Shown piece after piece: positions 45,165 through 52,527 of a DNA stretch of 64,000 bases (position 1 is the stretch's first letter; each line of letters begins with the position of its first letter). The stretch is taken from positions 62,001 to 126,000 of the forward strand of contig NZ_VEVQ02000002.1 in NCBI RefSeq assembly GCF_006491595.2. The letters are read 5' to 3'. The notes beneath the pieces were generated by a model, which did not search any database, was not told where the DNA came from, and worked only from the letters and a program-made list of their open reading frames with translations. The stretch comes from Flavobacterium jejuense. GTDB taxonomy: Bacteria > Bacteroidota > Bacteroidia > Flavobacteriales > Flavobacteriaceae. The position numbers were made by a program, and so were the translations under genes.

Positions 45165-45303
45165 GACGAGTTCTCGATACATTTTTTATTCCATTGTATT
45201 CCATAAAAACAATCGAACTGACGGTTTGATGGTTATATATTTTGTTGGCATGAGCTATATCACTTCGAGTGGCCCCGAAGCTTTGGGAGTATCGAGAAGT
45301 TTT
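45165..45303. repeat. Dispersed repeat unit B, copy 2
   Basis: About 139 bases with perfect 10-base terminal inverted repeats TTCTCGATAC (45171-45180) and GTATCGAGAA (45289-45298). It shares ATCGAACTGACGGTTTGA and ATCACTTCGAGT with copy 1; the middle is shorter and diverged. It lies just behind the stop of the DUF1826-like gene. Confidence 0.75.
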
Positions 45304-45363
45304 GTTTTTAATTACTAGGTTTTTGTTTTTTTCTGTAAAACAGAAAATTTTTATTTATACTTC

Positions 45364-45963
45364 TTAATTCCACATTTTATCATATAACTTTGGGCAAATC
45401 GCTTTCATGGTTTCTGGTTTTTCTTCTTCCCAAGTAAATTCAAAATCAGGATAATTACCTTCGTTAGTTTTAAAATCATCCGCTATGTAGTCGTATAGGT
45501 CTTTACCAGTTTTGTTTTCAAAAGCAGTTAAAGCTACGTACCAAAATCCTTCAAAATCATAATATTCTTCTTCTTCGATATATTCTGCAATCAGACTATC
45601 TGGATTTTCTTTAGCTTTGTAATACGTCTCTTTGCCTCGAGAGATAATCCAATTTCTAAAATATTCAAAACCATCATCAGAACAACCTCCATTCATGATA
45701 TAACCAGCACACCACATTTCGGAATTATAAGTATCAAAAAGTAGTTTGTCAGTTCGTAACCTAAAACCAATTATTTCTTTAGGAGATAGTTTTTCGATTT
45801 CTTTTACCAAAACAATTTCTTGTTCTTCTTGAGTTTTACTCTTCTTAAGGGATATGTCAATAATACTCCAAAATAGCGCTTCATCTAATGGCTCACTAGT
45901 CTTTTCAATTTCTTGACTTTTATTAGAATTTCCTTTTCCGAAAAATTTGTCAAATAGTCCCAT
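45364..45963 (-). CDS. DUF4240 domain-containing protein
   Basis: 199 residues. After a basic N-terminus the DUF4240 domain runs about residues 28-155: LDEALFWSIIDISLKKSKTQEEQ, IIGFRLRTDKLLFDTYNSEMWCAGYIMNGGCSDDGFEYFRNWIISRG and EYYDFEGFWYVALTAFENKTG. DUF4240 proteins are small cytoplasmic proteins, common in multi-gene paralogous sets and near polymorphic-toxin or immunity genes; no activity is established. Its promoter lies inside a copy of the same repeat that drives hamAB. Confidence 0.88.
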   Translation of the reverse strand: MGLFDKFFGKGNSNKSQEIEKTSEPLDEALFWSIIDISLKKSKTQEEQEIVLVKEIEKLSPKEIIGFRLRTDKLLFDTYNSEMWCAGYIMNGGCSDDGFEYFRNWIISRGKETYYKAKENPDSLIAEYIEEEEYYDFEGFWYVALTAFENKTGKDLYDYIADDFKTNEGNYPDFEFTWEEEKPETMKAICPKLYDKMWN

Positions 45964-46073
45964 TTGATTCTTTTTTTTTTTGATGATGAATTACAAGTTT
46001 TAATTAAAAATGATGTTATAATTAGGTTCATTTTTAACTATTGATTTTTTTATTGTTACAGTCTTTATTCTTG

Positions 46074-46200
46074 CAAAGTTAACCTTTACATTCAACTTCA
46101 ACAATATGTATTTATATTTACTTTTTGTTTTTGAGTTTTTTATTTGTGTGAAAAGAGGAAGATGTTTTTTTGTTTTTTACGGAGAAACTTATTTTTTTTT
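46074..46200 (-). repeat. Dispersed repeat unit A, copy 2, containing the DUF4240 gene promoter
   Basis: Minus strand: TTG (46104-46102), 20-base spacer, TAACTTTG (46081-46074), the same geometry as hamAB. Further on, CTTTTTGTTTTTGAG, GAAAAGAGGAAGATG and TTGTTTTTTACGGAGAAAC follow the order of copy 1. One of the two palindromes is lost, and the other survives as ATATGTATTTATAT-like sequence. It ends next to the response regulator stop. Confidence 0.65.
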
Positions 46201-46209
46201 GTTATTTAT

Positions 46210-46608
46210 CTATAACTTTTCAATCAAATCTATTAATTTATCTTTAGAAATAGGTTTAATGAGATAATCGGTAACTTCGTTAATGGATTTTGCTCGGGTA
46301 ATGTCGTCCTGAGAAATAGAGGAGGAGCATATGTAAATAGTGATATTTTTCCCCATTTTAGGATTTAGTTTGGTGTACTCCTCAAGAAATTGCCAACCAT
46401 TCATTATAGGCATACTAAGGTCTAAAAGAATAATTTCAGGTAGCACATCAAAGTTGTTTTTATTTTCTTTCAAAAAATTTAAAGCATCTACTCCATTACC
46501 AAAAACCCTAATTAAGCTTACAAGGTTGGTTTTTTCAATGGTTTTTTTAGTTAAGAAAACGAAAACATCATCGTCATCAATAAGTGTGAGGTTTTTTACA
46601 TGTTTCAT
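46210..46608 (-). CDS. Single-domain response regulator (receiver only)
   Basis: 132 residues consisting of a CheY-like receiver: acidic pocket TLIDDDDVF (about 8-16), phospho-acceptor Asp in EIILLDLSMPIMNGW (about 62), Thr/Ser in IYICSSSIS and Lys in YLIKPIS (about 117). There is no output domain, so it probably passes phosphate on or binds a partner. It overlaps the upstream histidine kinase gene by 4 bases, which makes them a cognate pair. Confidence 0.93.
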   Translation of the reverse strand: MKHVKNLTLIDDDDVFVFLTKKTIEKTNLVSLIRVFGNGVDALNFLKENKNNFDVLPEIILLDLSMPIMNGWQFLEEYTKLNPKMGKNITIYICSSSISQDDITRAKSINEVTDYLIKPISKDKLIDLIEKL

Positions 46609-48491
46609 ATAGTTTGTGTTTTAAATTCTATGAAAAAAATACTGCCTTTTTTGGGTTGGCTTTCAGCCCATATTTTTCCATTCATTGCTTCCACCTGTGT
46701 TTTTGTCATGAACAAACCAAATCCTTTTGCATCTGGATGTTTGTGAAATGTTTTACGAATTTTGAAAATCTGATCTTTATGTAGCACTAAGTCAATACCT
46801 AATCCATTATCAGCTACCGATAATACTACACTATTTAGCTCTTTTTTTGTTTTTATTGTAATTACAGGTTTCCTATTTGGCGATTTATATTTAAGGGCAT
46901 TGCTTATTAAATTGGATAAAATACTTTCGATATTTTTTTGAGGAAAATAAATTGTTGATGCTTGTTGTAAATCGATTTGAATAGTTGCATCGTACTCTTG
47001 AATTTGGGTTTCAAAACCTCTCAAAACCTTTTCTAAACAATCTTTTAAAATGATATGGTCTGCTTTTATTTCAGTGTCTTGTTTTATTTGTATCGATTCT
47101 ACTAATTCATTGAAAACATCCATTAAATGATTTACTACAGGTTTAATTTTTGTTAGCACTTCCATACGTTCCTGTTCCTCTTCACTTTGTTCTACATAAT
47201 CTACTAACATAGAAATATTGATTAATGGTGCTCTTAAATTATGGGAAACAATATTGCAGAAATCTACCAATTGGGTGTTTTTTAATTCTAATATTTGAGC
47301 ATGTTCAATTGCTTTGGCATTATTTAACTTGATTTGTTCTTCTCCTTCTTTTCTTTCTGTAATATCGGAACGAATGGCGACATATTGATAGGGTTTATTT
47401 TCTTGGTTTAAAAAAGGAACAATCGTAGTGTCTACCCAATAAGTAGAACCGTCTTTTGCTCTGTTTTTTAGTTCACCTTTCCATACTTTGCCATTTGCAA
47501 TAGTTTTCCAAAGTTCTTTAATAAATTCTTTTGAATGATACCCTGAGTTTATAATGCGATGGTCTTGCCCAATTAATTCTTGGGTAGAATATTTGGATAT
47601 TTTACAAAAGTTATCATTTACATGTGTAATGAATCCTTTTTGGTTTGTAATGGCAACAATAGCCGATTCGTCAAGTGCATATTTATAATCAGAAATCTCT
47701 TTTAAAATCTTTTTAAGTTCTTCTTCACCTTCTTTTCTTTCTGTAATATCGGATCGAATGGCAATATATTGATAAGGTTTACCTATTTGATTTAAAAAAG
47801 GAACAATTGTAGTGTCTACCCAATAAGTAGAACCGTCTTTTGCTCTATTTTTCAGCTCACCTTTCCATACTTTACCATTTGCAATAGTTTTCCAAAGTTC
47901 TTTAATAAATTCTTTTGAATGATACCCTGAGTTTATAATGCGATGGTCTTGCCCAATTAGTTCTTTAGAAGAATACTTTGATATTTTACAAAAGTTATCA
48001 TTTACATGTGTAATAACTCCTTTTTGATTTGTAATGGCTACAATAGCCGATTCGTCAAGTGCATATTTATAATCAGAAATCTCTTTTAAAATCTTTTTAA
48101 GTTCTTCTTCACCTTTTTTTCTATCTGTAATATCGGATCGAATGGCGACATATTGATAAGGTTTGTTTTGTGAATTTAGAAAAGGGACTATTGTGGTGTC
48201 AACCCAATAAATTGTTCCATCTTTCGCTTTATTTTTTAATTCTCCTTTCCATACTTTGCCATTAGCAATAGTAGTCCAAAGTTCCTTAATAAATTCTTTC
48301 GAGTGATGTCCTGAATTTATAATGCGATGATCTTGTCCAATTAGTTCTTCTGCAGTATATTTTGATATATTACAAAAGTTATCATTTACATAGCTAATGA
48401 TTCCTTTTTGGTTGGTAATAGCAATAATTGACGATTCATCGAGGGCATACTTATAGTCTGCTATTTTCTCCATGTCAATTATATTTAGCAT
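46605..48491 (-). CDS. Histidine kinase with three near-identical PAS/PAC domains
   Basis: 628 residues, no transmembrane helix, so cytoplasmic. Three PAS-PAC units of 128 residues start at about residues 12, 140 and 268 (DYKYALDESxIxAITNQKG...ENKPYQYVAIRSDIT.RK). Then a short coiled coil and HisKA (VSHNLRAPLINISML, phospho-acceptor His about 417) and HATPase_c (NLISNALKYKSPNRKP, ADNGLGIDL, KGFGLFMTKTQVEAM). A second Met at residue 7 is also a possible start. PAS domains may sense redox, light or a ligand; no heme or flavin motif is evident. The partner is the receiver encoded next. Confidence 0.93.
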   Translation of the reverse strand: MLNIIDMEKIADYKYALDESSIIAITNQKGIISYVNDNFCNISKYTAEELIGQDHRIINSGHHSKEFIKELWTTIANGKVWKGELKNKAKDGTIYWVDTTIVPFLNSQNKPYQYVAIRSDITDRKKGEEELKKILKEISDYKYALDESAIVAITNQKGVITHVNDNFCKISKYSSKELIGQDHRIINSGYHSKEFIKELWKTIANGKVWKGELKNRAKDGSTYWVDTTIVPFLNQIGKPYQYIAIRSDITERKEGEEELKKILKEISDYKYALDESAIVAITNQKGFITHVNDNFCKISKYSTQELIGQDHRIINSGYHSKEFIKELWKTIANGKVWKGELKNRAKDGSTYWVDTTIVPFLNQENKPYQYVAIRSDITERKEGEEQIKLNNAKAIEHAQILELKNTQLVDFCNIVSHNLRAPLINISMLVDYVEQSEEEQERMEVLTKIKPVVNHLMDVFNELVESIQIKQDTEIKADHIILKDCLEKVLRGFETQIQEYDATIQIDLQQASTIYFPQKNIESILSNLISNALKYKSPNRKPVITIKTKKELNSVVLSVADNGLGIDLVLHKDQIFKIRKTFHKHPDAKGFGLFMTKTQVEAMNGKIWAESQPKKGSIFFIEFKTQTI

Positions 48492-48642
48492 TAATTAATT
48501 TACTGGTCAGCTAAAATTATTTATAGTATTCCTTTTTAGCTGAATCATTAGCCCTAATTTTTTGCTTTAGTCAGTTAAGTAAATTTAAGACAAAAGATTA
48601 CAAGAACAAAGCTCATTTTGCATTTTTGAAGAAAATTCTTAA

Positions 48643-48780
48643 CAAATCTAATTCTAGTAGCGAAGAACAGTAGGAATATTTTTTATAGGGAATGTAATTT
48701 TTTGAAATTATGCCTCTGAAGTAGTGTGGTTCTCAATACATGTTTATTTGAGTGTATACTGACTGTATAAAGAAGTTTTT
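48643..48780 (-). repeat. Decayed copies of unit A tail and unit B upstream of the histidine kinase
   Basis: Minus-strand TAGATTTG (48650-48643) is a candidate -7 box of the kinase gene, identical to that of hamA. Next come AGTAGGAATATTTTTTATAG and GGAATGTAATTTTTTGAAAT, matching the unit A tail without its palindromes. GTGGTTCTCAATACATG followed by ATACTGACTGT then recalls the left end of unit B. The similarity is partial and judged by eye. Confidence 0.45.
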
Positions 48781-48825
48781 GCTTTAGGTAGTTAAAAAAA
48801 TACAAATTTAAATATTGACTTTTTT

Positions 48826-48900
48826 GTGGCAATCTAATTTTTTTATTTTGGATTGCCACAAAAGTGTGGTGTTTTTAAAAAAAAAATTTAGATTGCCACA
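48826..48900. promoter_or_regulatory. Three operator-like GATTGCCACA sites before the HTH/coiled-coil gene
   Basis: TGTGGCAATC (48826-48835, inverted), GATTGCCACAAAA (48851-48863) and GATTGCCACAAAA (48891-48903). The two direct copies start exactly 40 bases apart. A looser TTTACCACAA lies at 48929-48938. The cluster ends about 70 bases before the start codon. Confidence 0.6.
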
Positions 48901-48970
48901 AAAATGTAGTAAATTGATTTTTTTTCAGTTTACCACAACTAATAAGTTTCATTTAGTAAAATAATAAAAG

Positions 48971-49489
48971 ATGAAAAAGCGATCGGTTTTCAACAAAAAA
49001 CTATTAATTACATATGACGAAATGGCTATGTTGTTACAGACTACCAGAACACAATGGTCTATGTTTCAAATCAGACAACGCAGTTTACCAGACAAATCTA
49101 TGGATAGACTTGTAGCACTTGTAATTTTGTCCAACTCAATTTCAGTTGATAGTAGTAGTAAAAAAGAAGAGGTTCTCAAACAAGAGGCAACTAAAAAGAA
49201 GTTGTTGGAAGTCGATTTAAAAGAGGTATTATACAAACAAAAAAAGTTTGAAAGAAAATTGAATCAATCAAAAGAAAAGTATGAAGCCGCTATGAATACT
49301 TTAGACTTTGTAGAAGTAGTGCAAACCCAAAAAGAAAATGATTATTTTGAAGCTGGTGCATTAGGTATCATTAAAACGAATGCCATAAGAACTTTAAAAA
49401 CACATAGCTTGCTTAAGCTAACTCAATTAGAAATAAAACTAGCGTCTTTACAACTAGAGAAAGAATTGATTGAAAAAGCTATAGAATAG
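48971..49489 (+). CDS. Hypothetical protein: HTH-like N-terminus plus coiled coil
   Basis: 172 residues. Residues about 12-50 (ITYDEMAMLLQTTRTQWSMF, QIRQRSLPDKSMDRLVAL) resemble a Cro/CI-type helix-turn-helix (compare T.EELA.LLGVSRS.VS.WE.G.R.LP). Residues about 62-172 are highly charged and helical, predicted to be a long coiled coil. There is no known family that I can name. The repeated sites directly upstream make autoregulation plausible. It ends 1 base before the convergent lipoprotein gene. Confidence 0.55.
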   Translation: MKKRSVFNKKLLITYDEMAMLLQTTRTQWSMFQIRQRSLPDKSMDRLVALVILSNSISVDSSSKKEEVLKQEATKKKLLEVDLKEVLYKQKKFERKLNQSKEKYEAAMNTLDFVEVVQTQKENDYFEAGALGIIKTNAIRTLKTHSLLKLTQLEIKLASLQLEKELIEKAIE

Positions 49490-49490
49490 T

Positions 49491-50270
49491 TTAATCCACT
49501 GAATGAACAAAATGATTAAAGATTTTTACAATTTCATCTGCATCTTTAACATCAGTAAATGTAAGACAATCAAAAGCATAATCTAATTTATTATCTTTAG
49601 TTCCTTCAATTGTTAAGGGTCTAGAATGTAAGATGGCAACAAGATTTTTATTTTTAAAGACAAGTCCAATTCGCATCATTGGAGAGGGATCATCTATCCA
49701 GTTTTCATAATTGTAATAAACTGTCATTCCTTCAAATTGAGTTTCTTTTTCTAATTTAAAGTTGGTTATAAAACTTTTAAAGTCCTCTAAATTTCTTTTG
49801 TTCTTTTGCTTTTTGAAAAGATCCATTAAAATATTTTCAATGATGGAATGGGCTTTTATGTTTTCTTTATGAGTATAACCAATTAACCCCATAGATAACT
49901 CAACGTCTTTTTTAGTTTCTCCAACGATTTGACCATCTACTATGATTTTAACTCCTTTTTTTAAGTGGTCGTTTTCAAAATCAGATTTAGGATTTGTTGG
50001 TAGTATACCAATTTTATTCCAGTCATTTTCTTTAGGTGTACTTTCTACAAAAGTATTATCATATAGTGTGAAAAGAACTTCACCATCAATGGTATCTCTA
50101 ACATTAGCTGGGCCATCGATTCTTTCACCAATGATTGGTTCTGTTTCTTTTGGAGTTGTTATTTCTTCTTTAAGATTAGTATTTTCTTTTTCTTGTTCCT
50201 CTTCTTGTTTCTTTTCTGAGAGACAAGAAATAAAGCAAAAAACCATTAAAATAAGGCTGTATTTTTTCAT
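49491..50270 (-). CDS. Lipoprotein with SH3-like segment
   Basis: 259 residues from the second Met (MKKYSLILMVFCFISC, lipobox Cys 16); an ATG 12 bases upstream is also in frame. A Glu/Lys-rich linker is followed by an SH3_3-like segment (INGPxNVR-type: GERIDGPANVRDTIDGEVLFTLYDN...NDWNKIGI, about 50-95). The remaining domain is unassigned. It stands in a minus-strand run with another lipoprotein and two DUF1801/YdeI genes. Confidence 0.65.
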   Translation of the reverse strand: MKKYSLILMVFCFISCLSEKKQEEEQEKENTNLKEEITTPKETEPIIGERIDGPANVRDTIDGEVLFTLYDNTFVESTPKENDWNKIGILPTNPKSDFENDHLKKGVKIIVDGQIVGETKKDVELSMGLIGYTHKENIKAHSIIENILMDLFKKQKNKRNLEDFKSFITNFKLEKETQFEGMTVYYNYENWIDDPSPMMRIGLVFKNKNLVAILHSRPLTIEGTKDNKLDYAFDCLTFTDVKDADEIVKIFNHFVHSVD

Positions 50271-50289
50271 TTTTATTTCCATTTTTATA

Positions 50290-50976
50290 TTATTCGACTA
50301 CTTTAAATTCTGTATCTGTCCAAATTTCTTGACTTACTTCACAGTACGCACAAACTTTAATTAGGTTTGTAATTGTATCTAACGCACCAATATTCTTAAT
50401 AATCATTCTACTGTCTTTCTTGAATTTTGAACCAAGAGATGTACCATAACCACCATATATTTTTCCGGTTTTTCTGTCAACAAGAACTCCACTTTGACAA
50501 GGTGAACCACAACCCCAAGTAATTAAAGTATAATGTCCGGCAAAGTTGATACCATTAGCACACTCTTTTTTTATGTTTGTTTTAAATCTTTTAGCTTGTA
50601 AATTAGTTGAAAAATCGGGTTCGGATAACTTTCCTTTATAAATTGCTACTTTATAATCTTCAAAAAAAGTTTTTGGATTGTTTTTTCTATATATCTCAAC
50701 TTCATTAAAACTAATTTTCTCTGCTATTATTACATCATCTCGATAACCAATTAAAACTTCATAAGTTGGAAAATCGTCAATTTTATCTTTTTGTACGACT
50801 TTTACTTTAGTTGTTTTCTTGCCAAGAATTAAATAGTCATTTGTGTTTAATAAAGTATCAAGCTGATTCTCGTTTCTTCCAATTTTATTTATAACAGGAT
50901 CTCTACTTTCATTTTTACAAGAAAAATAGATTAATAAAACCAGTAAAATAGATAAGTGATTTCGTTTATCTCTCAT
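50290..50976 (-). CDS. Conserved lipoprotein with GHYTLITWGCG motif
   Basis: 228 residues with lipobox LLIYFSC (Cys 20). The centre holds GINFAGHYTLITWGCGSPCQSG, a motif I know from a widespread uncharacterised family (NFAGHYTxxxWGCGxxCQ), followed by VLVDRKTGKIYGG. The His, Trp and the two Cys look like functional residues. A CxxC-like pair CAYCEVSQEIW lies near the C-terminus. The family has no assigned function. Likely periplasmic or outer-membrane facing. Confidence 0.72.
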   Translation of the reverse strand: MRDKRNHLSILLVLLIYFSCKNESRDPVINKIGRNENQLDTLLNTNDYLILGKKTTKVKVVQKDKIDDFPTYEVLIGYRDDVIIAEKISFNEVEIYRKNNPKTFFEDYKVAIYKGKLSEPDFSTNLQAKRFKTNIKKECANGINFAGHYTLITWGCGSPCQSGVLVDRKTGKIYGGYGTSLGSKFKKDSRMIIKNIGALDTITNLIKVCAYCEVSQEIWTDTEFKVVE

Positions 50977-51003
50977 GATGTAAAATAGTGATTACTAGAT
51001 TTT

Positions 51004-51432
51004 TTAGATTCCTAATGTTATTAAGTGTTTTACGTTATGATAGGTTAGCGTAGCTTTGATACATTCTTTTAATGCATTTTTAGGAATTTTTTGATTGGTT
51101 TGAAAGAGGATTGCTCGGTTTCCTTCATATTCAAATTTAGTTCCGAAAACCAGTCTAAATGTTGTAACTAGCCTACTTGAACATTGAAAATAAATAGCAT
51201 ATTGATTAGGTGTTTTTTCTTTCCAATCCATTCGTAAAGTACTTCCTTTTTTGGTAATAAAACTAGGTTCTCCCCATTTTAAGGTTTCTTCTATATGGGA
51301 AATTTCTTCAATCTCTTCAGCAGTTTCAATTACTAATTCTCGAAGCTGTTGCATTTTCTCCTTTACAAAGTAGGGATAATTAGCAAAGACCGCATCTACT
51401 TTTGGGTTTGTTGTTACCTTCAATTCTCCCAT
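51004..51432 (-). CDS. DUF1801 domain-containing protein
   Basis: 142 residues. KVDAVFANYPYFVKEKMQQLRELVIETAEE, then EETLKWGEPSFITKKGSTLRMDWK and CIKATLTYH are the DUF1801 (YdhG-like) blocks. Cytoplasmic, unknown biochemical role; the fold is shared with the YdeI-type proteins encoded next to it. Confidence 0.88.
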   Translation of the reverse strand: MGELKVTTNPKVDAVFANYPYFVKEKMQQLRELVIETAEEIEEISHIEETLKWGEPSFITKKGSTLRMDWKEKTPNQYAIYFQCSSRLVTTFRLVFGTKFEYEGNRAILFQTNQKIPKNALKECIKATLTYHNVKHLITLGI

Positions 51433-51493
51433 TCCATTGTTTTTTTACTAAATTAAGAATTATTTAGTTGTTTAAAGAGGTATTGCTTTTAGT

Positions 51494-52075
51494 TTAATCG
51501 TTTAATCCTTTTCCTTCAAGAATTTTTGGAATGCATTTTTGTACTCTAGATTCACGAGTTTTTGATTGTTTGGCTTGTGAAAAATATAACAAATAGCCTC
51601 TTTGTCTTCTAGGTGTAAGTGACTGAAATGCTGTTTTAAGGTTGGAATCATCTTCTAAAACTTTTTTGAATTCATCGACCATGGTAAATTCATCAGTCTT
51701 TTTCATTTTTACTTCTAAACCTGCTTTTTCAACTTCAATTGCTTCATAAATATAAGCTTTAATGGTTTGTTCTAAATCAATTATTTCCTGTAAGTTGGTA
51801 AAACGAATTTGACGAGCTGATTGAACATTTTCGGTTTGCTGAATTAAAATAGTATCAGTGTCTTTTAATAACGCACCTTTATGGATTAGAAGAGCACAGT
51901 AATCCTTAAATTCATGAATTAAAACAATATTTTTACCTTGATAAGTATAACAAGGATGCATCCATTTAAATTCTTCAGTTAGTAAGCAATCCAAACAAAT
52001 TTTTCTTAATAATGTCATTTCATCTTTCCAGTTTTTGGCTCTGTTCAAAAACCTATCAATAAGTTTCGAATTCAT
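51494..52075 (-). CDS. YdeI/OmpD-associated family protein
   Basis: 193 residues: an N-terminal DUF1801-like domain (WKDEMTLLRKICLDCLLTEEFKWMHPCYTYQGKNIVLIHEFKDYCALLIHKG-type pattern, about 16-70) and the C-terminal YdeI helices (FQSLTPRRQRGYLLYFSQAKQSKTRESRVQKCIPKILEGKGLND). Cytoplasmic; a role is not established for the family, though YdeI has been linked to polymyxin resistance in enterobacteria. Confidence 0.9.
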   Translation of the reverse strand: MNSKLIDRFLNRAKNWKDEMTLLRKICLDCLLTEEFKWMHPCYTYQGKNIVLIHEFKDYCALLIHKGALLKDTDTILIQQTENVQSARQIRFTNLQEIIDLEQTIKAYIYEAIEVEKAGLEVKMKKTDEFTMVDEFKKVLEDDSNLKTAFQSLTPRRQRGYLLYFSQAKQSKTRESRVQKCIPKILEGKGLND

Positions 52076-52527
52076 GTTTATGTTGTTTATTGAAATTCAT
52101 ATTTGTCTCTCAAAATTAGTTTTTTTTAATTACGTAACTAAGAATTTCAAATTAAAAAGGGGTGAATTTTATTTTATAAATGGTTGAATAGGAAATAATT
52201 TACTGATAAATAGTCAATTAAACTACTGAAACTACCTAAAAACGGATTTTTTTAGACTATTCCTAAACTAGTTGATAGCATGCCGTAATCTTAAATAAAA
52301 TTTTAAAAGGAGTCTATGAATTAGTAGTATTACTTGAATTGTAAATCCTCTAGTTGTAATTTTATGGTGAACTAAAATAAATAGTATTTCATAATTTAAA
52401 AACTTATTTTATGTGTAATTGTTATTTTTTTAGCTTTAAAATGTTATTTTGATTAAAAAATATCTAAAATTATTTATAAATTCTTTTTTTTATATATTTA
52501 CTAATCAAACATTTAATTAGAAATATA
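52076..52527. other. AT-rich intergenic region before the T9SS protein gene
   Basis: 452 bases without coding capacity. A TATATTTA sequence about 30 bases before the start of the large secreted protein gene is one base away from a -7 consensus and may be its promoter. No repeat from elsewhere in the window and no RNA structure was recognised. Confidence 0.4.

Noticed and set aside
47330..48458. Regular DNA repeats that could suggest a repeat array
   Set aside because: The 384-base period is explained entirely by three coding PAS modules; no spacers or cas genes exist.
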